Made by a program: the position numbers and the translations under genes. From Nephrocerus scutellatus (lineage: Eukaryota; Arthropoda; Insecta; Diptera; Pipunculidae), in NCBI GenBank assembly GCA_947095585.1, contig OX352761.1, positions 55,598,432 to 55,662,431 of the forward strand: a stretch of DNA of 64,000 bases, in the 5' to 3' direction. The notes under the pieces are model-generated. The model did not search any database. It was not told the origin of the DNA and was given only the letters and a program-made list of their open reading frames with translations. Shown one piece after another: positions 56,852 through 64,000 of the stretch. Each line of letters opens with the position of its first letter. The first letter of the stretch is position 1.

Positions 56852-57892
56852 CTATTTTTTGATCAGGTTTTTTACACCTAACACATAATATCCCTTTTGC
56901 TGGACAATACCCTGGTTCATGTCATGAAAAACACACTGCCCGCCATAGCTTACTCTCTGTTTTTCATTAAATAAACTAGAATTGTTGTCATATTTTTTGT
57001 TTGAGTAATAACTATTATTATTTGTTTGTAAATTTTTTCTGAAATTGCTAAAATTTGGTTTTTTATTTATATTATTAGTATTCACGTTCTGGAACTTGTT
57101 GACAACGGCATCAATTGCTGTCTCCTCATTACACGTATTTTCATGTTTGCGAAATTGTACTTCCTCCAATCTCTGTCTGTCCAACTCGAAGAGGCGGCAC
57201 TTTTTGACTGCTTCTTCTAACGTTATATTTCCTACACCAAGTAGTTTTTCTTGGCAGCGCTTAGAGCTGATGCCAAATATGATTCGATCACGAATAGCCT
57301 TTTCAAGCTCGCTTGACGAAAACTCACATGTAGCTGCTAACTGTTTGACGTCGGTTAGAAAGTGGTCAAGAGTCTCTCCTTCCTTTTGAGTGAGACTGTA
57401 CAACTTATAACGCTCGTATACTTCGTCTTTCTTGGGATTACAATACGTCTCAAACTCCGTTAGCACATCATGTAACGTGGCTTTCAGGTTTTTGCTAACG
57501 GCAAAAGTATTGTATACTTCGACCGCTTCTTCACCAATAACATTAAGCAAAATTGCTTTTTTAATTTTTTCATCTTTGGAGTCGTTTTCGCTGGCAAGCA
57601 ACAATATTTCAAACCTTTGTTTGAATTTTTTAATTTTTTTTGATAAATTCCCATCCATAACAAGTGGGGCAGGTGTTTTAAACTCCATTTTGTATTTATT
57701 TATCTGGAAACTATTCGATTTCACGATTTCATATAAGAAATTGTTATTTGATAATGAAATAATTTTGTTGTTAAAATTTAATTCCACTGATTCAAATTGT
57801 ATTTCACTTAAATCCGAATCGGAGCCTAACTCAACAATTCTTTCGTTAGTTTTTGTTTTATTATTTTTTGATTGCGAACGCGTTTTTACCAT
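56852..57892 (-). pseudogene. gag: Element C gag (nearly complete, zinc finger frameshifted)
   Basis: 346 residues open from ATG at 57,892, 21 bp after the PBS start. A basic start (MVKTRSQSKNNK) precedes a Mag-type capsid: KKIKKFKQRFEILLLASEN, NVIGEEAVEVYNTF, DEVYERYKLYSLTQKEGE, LDHFLTDVKQLAATCEFSS. These landmarks are typical of Mag and K02A2.6 gag proteins. The CCHC region should follow near 56,960, but the frame is shifted there; the finger residues (HEPGYCPAKG, CVRCKK) appear in another frame. The protein would therefore lack its nucleic-acid-binding end. Confidence 0.85.
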
Positions 57893-57895
57893 TAT

Positions 57896-57913
57896 TTTAT
57901 ATCGACTGCGCCA
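57896..57913 (-). promoter_or_regulatory. Element C primer binding site
   Basis: TGGCGCAGTCGATATAAA on the - strand directly follows the LTR end AACTAAACA. TGGCGCAGTCGA is a known tRNA-Ser-type PBS of several gypsy-group elements. Confidence 0.8.
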
Positions 57914-57930
57914 TGTTTAGTTAAAACGCG

Positions 57931-58494
57931 TGTACTACATCACCTACTATATCGTCTCCTATATCTTGTACTACATCATCTACTATATCGTCTCCTATAT
58001 CTTGCACTACATCGCCTACTATATCGTCTCCTATATCTTGTACTACATCATCTACTATATCGTCTCCTATATCTTGTACTACATCGCCTACTATATCGTC
58101 TCCTATATCTTGTACTACATCATCTACTATATCGTCTCCTATATCTTGTACTACATCATCTACTATATCCCCTACTCCCATATCGAGTACCAAATCTACT
58201 AAATCGTCTACTAATTCTTGTACCAAATCTACTAATTCTTGTACCAAATCTACTAAATCGTCTACTAATTCTTGTACCAAATCTACTAAATCGCTTACTA
58301 ATTCTTGTACTAATTCCACTACTAACTCGTCGTCTACTAATTCGTATATTGAACCAACTTCAAAGCCATCCACCAGTCCTACTTCTTTCCCTAATTCGTG
58401 TCCAAACTCGGTTTCAAATTCCCTTCAAATTGCAAATTTATTAACTAATTCATCTACCGATCGTGAACTTACACGCGAAGAAATCAGTACTATA
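57931..58494 (+). repeat. In-frame Ser/Thr-rich tandem repeats upstream of the integrase of element D
   Basis: From 57,931 to 58,165 a 36 bp unit (tactacatcacctactata tcgtctcctatatcttg) repeats more than six times, encoding the 12 residue cycle TTSPTISSPISC. From 58,190 to 58,320 shorter related units encode TKSTNSC-type repeats. The + frame is open and continuous with the integrase frame that follows. The - strand is also open, as expected for such repeats. Function unknown; it could be a non-selected repeat expansion in a dead element. Confidence 0.85.
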
Positions 58495-59516
58495 TTGAAG
58501 GAATTTCATCTAAATCCAATCGGAGGACACTGTGGCGTCAATAGGACCTTCAAACGAATAAAAATGTACCATAAATGGAAAAATATGTTCCAGGATATTA
58601 AAAACTTCATTAAAAATTGTGAACTGTGTCAGAAAAACAAAATCACCAAGTACACCATGGAACCTATGGTTATAACTTCAACAGCCAAACATCCCTTCGA
58701 GAAAATCTCAATTGATATCGTTGGCCCATATCCTACTGCATCAAACCATAATAAATATCTTCTAACTTTCATCGATGATTTAACTAAATACACTGACGCA
58801 ATACCAATACCAAATCAAGAAGCCAACACCATTGCTGAAGCTTTTATTAAGGAAATATTCTTTCGCTTCGGTATCCCGAAATATGTATTATCCGATCAAG
58901 GTCAACATTTTTAAAGCGACATATTTAAAAACGTATGTAAACTTTTAAAAGTTACTAAACTCCAAACGTATGCGTACCGACCACAATCAAATGGATCTTG
59001 CGAAAGAAGTCACCAAAATTTTGTCGAATATCTCAGATGCTATATTAACAAATCTCAAGATGATTGGGATTATTGGATTAAATATGCAGTATTTGTACAC
59101 AATACCACTCCTAATACTTCTACTTCCTTTACAACTTTCGAGCTAGTATTCGGAAGACAAGTCGATCTTCCTTCCAGCGTAACCAAAAACCCAGAAGTAT
59201 GTTACAACTATGGTTTACACGCAAATGAACTAAAATCTAGACTGCAACATGCCCATCAAATCGCTAGGAATAACCTAATTAAAAGCAAAAGATCTTCGAA
59301 AATACAGTATGATAAAAAACAAAATCCAGTTAATTTCAAAGAAGGAGATCTTGTCCTACTAAAAAACGAGACCTGTCCTAAAAACAAAAACAAGAAACTA
59401 CTTCCCATATGGAACGGTCCATGTGAGATTATTTCTTCTTCCGGAGTAAATTCCATAATAAAATATAAGAATCGAACTCTTAAAGTTCACAACAACAGAC
59501 TTAAACCATTTCATTG
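58495..59516 (+). pseudogene. pol: Element D integrase (in-frame stop)
   Basis: The zinc finger (HLNPIGGHCGVNRTFKRIK, CELCQKNK) and core (SIDIVGPYPTASNHNKYLL, VLSDQGQHF) are clear; a TAA at 58,912 interrupts just after the second catalytic aspartate. Reading continues in the same frame with KLQTYAYRPQSNGSCERSH (catalytic glutamate region), WIKYAVFVHNTTPNTSTSF, FELVFGRQVDLPSS and the C-terminal NFKEGDLVLLKN and VHNNRLKPFH, ending at 59,516. Except for that stop the domain set is complete. It belongs to 17.6/297-type elements. Confidence 0.9.
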
Positions 59517-59596
59517 ATAATGGCTATTCACCTACTTAATTCCCGTTCGTCGACTCATCCTTACTACATCGTTTCTTTTCAGAAATCCCATACAAA

Positions 59597-61851
59597 ATGC
59601 TCGTTTTCATCATTTATATGGTTATGAACATATATAACCCCAGTGTCATGTGCGATAACCAGTATGCAAAATCATATAAAATAACTTCATTTGAAAGCAG
59701 GGCTGGATTGTACTACGAAAACATCGGTAACCTATACCTATCATACCAAACTTGGCAACTCGTAATATATACCAATTTATCTGAATTTACTTATCAATCT
59801 GAACAAATCCTACAAACTTATAACAAACTTATTAAATTTTGCGAAAAACTAAAAGTAGAAAACTTCAAATTAACTTAATGCGAAACTTTACCCTTCGATT
59901 CAAAAAGCACTTTAGATCGTATAGAATACCAAGATGAAATTATAAAGAAATATTTACGTGGACTTATAAATGCAATAGGAACCATTGCCAAACAATTGTT
60001 CGGAACACTAGACGACGACGATGCTAGAATCATTAACAAACACATAAATGAACTTCAAAAGGACCAAAATCACATAACGAATCTTTATGACAAACAAATC
60101 GCAATATTCAAAAACTACATTTCACATTCAAACTTAACCAAAACTCATTTAAACATTCTTGAACAAAAATCCGAGGAAATAAATAACAAAGTAAAACAAA
60201 TACAGAAGTCTACAGACAAAAACAGCGCAATCCTAGAAGCTTTTCTTCAATTAACAGAACTCTTCAATATCTTTTACTGTTTAGCTGAATATTACTATTT
60301 CACTAAAAACAATCTATTAGATGCAATCTACGCTGCATCACATGGTGAATTGCATCCATATCTCATAGATCCTCCTAAATTACTGAAAGAAATGCGAAAA
60401 ATCGTATCATACCTACGTGAAGGTAGTCAATTACCATTCCCCTTACAAGAACAATACATAGACATACTATTCAACTTAATGGAAACACACGTCTACTACA
60501 GCAACAATAAAATACATTTCATACTAAATGTACCACTGATCTCTTCCAGAAACTTTAAAATGCATGCATAAAATGACAACAATTCCCAAACCAATGCACA
60601 ACCAAATGTACTCACTAATTCCCGAAAAAATTATACTAGCTATTGACTCTGAAAAACAATCTTACTTTTTAAATTCTCTATATTAACTCACTTGCCCGTG
60701 GCTGGCCGGCCGGCTGGCTGGCTGCCTGGCACACCAAATCTTGTGATCAATTTTTAACACATGCACACATGTGTATCTCCCATGACAACACTTTTTGTAA
60801 AAATTTGGAAGTGATCGGGCCCCGGGGTCGGGGGGCACCCATGCAAACCTTTTAAAAAAAAGTACCCCGAGATGGAATAGAGGGCTTCTAAACAATTGTA
60901 TTCAAACTTTGCACATTGTGTATCACCCGATTAGAGAATTTACACGAAAAATTTACATTTTTATGGGTTATTTTATTATATGACGAAAAGAATGTCGAAA
61001 ATTGCCTTAACCCCTATTAAAACCATTACATATGCGAACAAAAATCCCCTACAATTTTCGTGCGTTCAAGTAATGCTTGCGAAGTTAATATGTTTTCCTC
61101 ATTACCTAGCGCATCAACTATATGCCACACTAAATTAACCTTTATAGATCACCCAATATTTCTCCAATTAGCAGAAGCAAACGCGTGGATATTCACATCG
61201 CCTAGACCTGAAAATATCGTAATAAAATGCAAAGACTCGAGCTTCCAAATAACTATAAACTCAACAGGAATTCTAAAAATTAACAAATATTGCATCGTAA
61301 ATACGAGATATCAAAGTCTTAGTTCAAGCGCAACATACGAAACCAACCTTCATTCCAATTTTATCTCTCTTGCCCCTGAATTACCAATTGATCTTGACCT
61401 TACACATTTAGAAAAAATACCACATTCTGAAACTAAAACATTTACAATACATAATCAAATCAACGATCTCAACTCAATAAGCAAGAGCATCGAATAAATT
61501 AAAGAACCCAAACACATATATACCTCTCTCGACATACACATAACTATTCTCTACACACTAATAATCATAAAATTCCTAACAACACTGCTACTCTCCTTAA
61601 TATTATTAAAATACAACAAAAAAGAAAAGACCATCGAGAAAACGGTACATACCATTTCAAATCCTATTCCAAGACCACGTTCTGAATTCATTACGCCATC
61701 TCGTTCCTATCCTACACTCAGTGCTAGATTGGCACTTACAACTACCCCACCAACTGAAACTCGCTCACTTCCTATTACTATTTCTTCAGCCGAAACTCGC
61801 ACCAATCCTAGTACAAGTTTCGTTCCTAAGGGGGGAGGTGTTGTAAAGTGA
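59597..61851 (+). pseudogene. env: Element D env-like frame (stops, frameshift, insertion)
   Basis: Third frame of an errantivirus-like element, about 80 bp after pol. It has a hydrophobic start (possible signal peptide, residues 1-19), a putative cleavage/fusion area around 59,955-60,010, and a hydrophobic segment near 61,549-61,615 that fits a transmembrane anchor; the frame ends inside the 3' LTR at 61,851. Breaks: stop at 59,876, frameshift near 60,565, insertion 60,668-60,981, and stops at 61,014 and 61,495. Such env proteins relate to baculovirus F-type envelope proteins in the errantivirus literature. This copy cannot make a complete protein. Confidence 0.82.
60668..60981. mobile_element. 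DINE/INE-like element in element D env, short copy
   Basis: Same ends as the 28,264 copy (aaattctctatattaac then cacttgcccgtgg; gattagagaattta then tttttatgggtt). It contains ggccggccggctggctgg microsatellite and ggggtcggggggc. About 314 bp, inserted in a T-rich site (cttacttttt left, tatatgacg right). The env frame is lost across it. Confidence 0.68.
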
Positions 61852-62947
61852 CCACTTCACAACTTTGTTACACAGCACTGCAACATAGTTGCAGTGTCGC
61901 AATCCCAAATCAATGCCCTATAACAATCTTGCAATACTCACATCCGTTGAACCAACATCCGCTATTTCACAATCCTAAATCAATATCCTACATAGATGCA
62001 ACCTTGCAACTATTTATTACAACAATTAATACAACGCCCTAAATCAATGTCCGTTATTGCCCAATACCAGAGCAATAAACCTCAACCAATAAACAAAACC
62101 AATAACACACAGCAATTAAACCAAATGTACATTATGCCGACGCAGAATATAGTACACAGTACAAACGATCAAGTCGTTGTACTGATGCGGTGCCGTACGA
62201 TGCCTATGCTGATGTCATATTTCTCTATCCATTCACCCCAACTTACATATTGCGCAACCGCACTGCAATATGATTCAAATGTAGGTCACAACCGCGTACA
62301 TGAATTTGATTTCCTCTTTCGCGCATTAAGATAGGTCAGTATTAAAAGCTCGAATGTGTTGAGTTTGATGTTATGAGCTTTCATATAGGAATCTTTGATA
62401 GTAGCTTTACTAGTAAAAGCTCCAATACCGAGGTTTCGTTATTGGAACCGAGGCAGAGTATAGCCAGTCAATATAGTGAGTCTTATAAGGTACCAGCAGT
62501 CAGTGGAAAGTCAGTGGAGTCAGTCAATCAATCAGTCATTTAATCAGTCTATTTTAAATAGACATTTTTACTAAATTTTAAATAAAATACAATTCTAAAT
62601 ACTTGCTAAATTAAAACAAAAGTAACTAAATCTTAAACAAAGTACAACTCTAAATATTAAATATAGTGCAACTCTAAATAATTTGCTAAACTAAAGCAAA
62701 GGTTACTAAATCTTAAATAAATTACAACTCTAAATAATTTTCTTAATTAAAGCAAAGGTTACTAAATCATAAACGAAGTGCAACTTAAAATAATTTGTTA
62801 AATTAAAGTTTAAGTTACTAAACATTAAATAAAACTACTATATACTATGAACTCGGTGTATATAATTTAATGAATAGATTTTAAAATATATGTATAAACT
62901 AAAACTTTCGATTCTTATTTAATTGGACAAAAGAATTCGTTAAAAAG
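61839..62947 (+). mobile_element. Element D 3' LTR (end truncated)
   Basis: Starts TGTTGTAAAG right after a polypurine tract (aaggggggagg at 61,828-61,838). It matches the 5' LTR parts throughout and has the unbroken site for B at 62,092-62,110. It stops at ttaaaaa (62,947), about 56 bp before the LTR end seen in the 5' LTR. It has more ~48 bp repeats than the 5' LTR. Confidence 0.86.
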
Positions 62948-63341
62948 AGCAGAGTAGGCTGTGTCGTCTACACGGCCGCGAGGACTTTGAGCGTGACAAC
63001 GGTTACAAACATTTACTGATAATGCACTGTTTATTTCTTATTTTTTTATTTAATTTTATTTAATTTTAATGTATGTACATTTAACTTAAATTAAAGTGTA
63101 TATCTAGTTTTCCAGTTTATGTTGTTATAAAATAATTTCCGAGTTTAAACCTTTTAATGCAATTCAATTAGTAATGTTATGTGAGTTGAGCATAGAACCA
63201 ACCAACAGAGACTATACTACACTTCTACTTCTCTAGAGAGGGTTTTGGTTTACGGGCTCACATGGTCTATACGTCTAGACGGCATACGAGTATATTTCAG
63301 AGTGTGCAGATTTATTGGCCAAAAACAATTGGGGTAAAATA
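62948..63341. other. Unassigned sequence after element D
   Basis: About 390 bp of mixed AT-rich sequence. It starts abruptly where the D LTR is truncated. No gene, repeat or RNA recognised. Confidence 0.5.
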
Positions 63342-63535
63342 CTAATTATATTGCACGGTAATTTCAATATAAACTTTGCCAAGCCATAATCTCATGTATA
63401 TTAAATGACACATTTCATACACATGCGGAAATACAGAGTCGGGCAATTCATTCCACAAAATTTTTGAGCGGCTTAATAAGGAATGTTTGAATTGATCGGT
63501 ACGTCCAAAGATAGGTCTAAAACTGTTTTCGTATT
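63342..63535 (-). pseudogene. C-terminal tail of a non-LTR retrotransposon reverse transcriptase
   Basis: On the - strand the frame reads YENSFRPIFGRTDQFKHS, then LLSRSKILWNELPDSVFP, ending at a TAG at 63,342. The pattern FKxSxxxRSxxLWNxLPxxVFP near the C-terminus is shared by jockey/CR1/R1-type ORF2 proteins. A stop lies just upstream, near 63,538, and the RT domain is absent in this window. Family cannot be assigned. Confidence 0.6.
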
Positions 63536-64000
63536 ATAAAAAAAATTTGACAGTGCTACGACTTGCACCGTAGCTCCTCACATACATCATCATCACATCA
63601 CATTATATATAAATTATTTATAGGCGAATTTTAATGTTCATAACAACTAACTGTGAAGTTGCTGCATACTGCCCAAACACAGTAATGCAGCTTTTGGTTT
63701 CAACTCATAAAAAATTTGAGTAGTTTTAAATTAATTAAGAAGAGAAAAGTAGTGAGTAGTGCTGCCCATGCTTCGAAATGGTATGGTAAGAATGTTGCTT
63801 TGAAACATGCAGGCCAATTATTTCTCATTAAATTTCTTTTGCATTGTTCTCTTATTTCTGTAAATGATCGAGTAGTTATTTTGAACCGATGCTTAATGCC
63901 ATGTATGATGTTTGATGGTTGACTCAATAGTCGATTCGTTGTTCAGTGACAGACATCCAACTTACGATCGAACATCAAACCAACAATCGAACTTCACTTT
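63536..64000. other. Unassigned right end of the window
   Basis: Possibly more of the non-LTR element on the - strand, but I could not align any RT motif. Open frames of 68-75 codons on both strands overlap and are not supported. Confidence 0.4.

Larger units (their letters stand above)
53562..57931 (-). mobile_element. Element C: Mag-like retrotransposon inserted in element D pol
   Basis: A 137 bp 3' LTR (53,562-53,698), polypurine tract, pol and gag read on the - strand, then a PBS and only the last ~18 bp of the 5' LTR (57,914-57,931). The two LTR ends share tgtttagttaaaacgcg exactly. It lies inside element D between RNase H and the integrase region. A clear target duplication is not seen, consistent with loss of the outer 5' LTR. 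The very short LTR and the gag and RT type fit the Mag clade. Confidence 0.86.
41018..62947 (+). mobile_element. Element D: errantivirus-like Ty3/gypsy provirus, broken and nested
   Basis: Order on the + strand is LTR, leader, gag, protease-RT-RNase H, integrase, env, polypurine tract, LTR. LTR ends TGTTGTA and TACAACA are inverted. Pol resembles the 17.6/297 group and there is a third env-like frame ending inside the 3' LTR, as in insect errantiviruses. Three other elements interrupt it: B in the 5' LTR, C in pol and a DINE-like element in env. Multiple stops and frameshifts make it non-functional. The 3' LTR is truncated at its end. Confidence 0.88.

Noticed and set aside
57931..58320. Possible CRISPR-like or regulatory direct repeats of 36 bp
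   Set aside because: Units are contiguous with no unique spacers, keep an open coding frame, and the context is a eukaryotic retroelement.
57872..58444. 190 codon Leu/Tyr-rich + strand frame and 150 codon Asp/Val-rich - strand frame
   Set aside because: Alternative readings of the Ser/Thr repeat region; only the frame continuous with integrase is meaningful.
63700..63927. 75 codon - strand and 68 codon + strand overlapping frames at the right edge
   Set aside because: No motif recognised on either strand; could be distant non-LTR sequence but unsupported.
1..64000. tRNA, rRNA or host protein-coding genes
   Set aside because: No cloverleaf-like, ribosomal or spliced-gene pattern was seen by eye; all convincing coding segments are transposon-derived.

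Overview
This 64 kb window reads as eukaryotic, AT-rich, gene-free repeat DNA, best matched to insect (probably dipteran) heterochromatin. Nearly everything recognisable is transposable-element sequence: Ty3/gypsy LTR elements of Mag-like, 412/mdg1-like and 17.6/297 (errantivirus-like) type, Helitrons, hAT-like and other inverted-repeat elements, and a non-LTR tail. I found no host gene, no rRNA or tRNA and no bacterial signal. The assignment to insect rests on the mix of retroelement families and is inference.

Region 1 (1-27,675) is a head-to-tail array of seven complete units and one partial unit. Each unit fuses two unrelated retroelement remnants that converge tail to tail: the integrase end and LTR of a + strand gypsy element, then a ~770 bp spacer with a hairpin, then a decayed Mag-like pol on the - strand. 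Units come in a short form (~2.99 kb), a long form (~3.94 kb), a deleted long form and an ancestral-looking form (4.19 kb). The right-hand units are the most complete and most divergent; the left-hand ones are nearly identical.

Region 2 (27,676-30,964) holds imperfect ~105 bp repeats, a DINE/INE-like element, a decayed Helitron with a 116 bp tandem array and the end of a PIF1-like helicase, and a short inverted-repeat element.

Region 3 (30,965-41,017, continuing to 51,016) is a large imperfect palindrome. Its arms carry an LTR and leader of the element here called D, a long-inverted-repeat (foldback-like) element, a 395 bp Helitron, and a Mag-like LTR with part of its gag. A 663 bp hAT-like element sits in the left arm only; the right arm supplies the empty site.

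Region 4 (41,018-62,947) is element D, a + strand errantivirus-like provirus (LTR-gag-pol-env-LTR), broken by three later insertions. Element B (8.4 kb, 412/mdg1-like, - strand) lies in its 5' LTR, with 902 bp LTRs differing at about eight positions and a CAAT target duplication; the uninterrupted site survives twice elsewhere in the window. Element C (Mag-like, - strand, 137 bp LTR) lies in pol, and a DINE-like element lies in env. B carries three small open reading frames upstream of gag, one encoding a protein predicted to be myristoylated and membrane-anchored; these are the most intact coding sequences here. D pol has an unusual in-frame Ser/Thr-rich 36 bp repeat stretch before its integrase.

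Region 5 (62,948-64,000) has only the C-terminal tail of a non-LTR reverse transcriptase on the - strand. The nested order gives a relative history: the short Helitron first, then D and the palindrome, then the hAT-like element and B. C and the env insertion came after D, but their order relative to the others is unknown.
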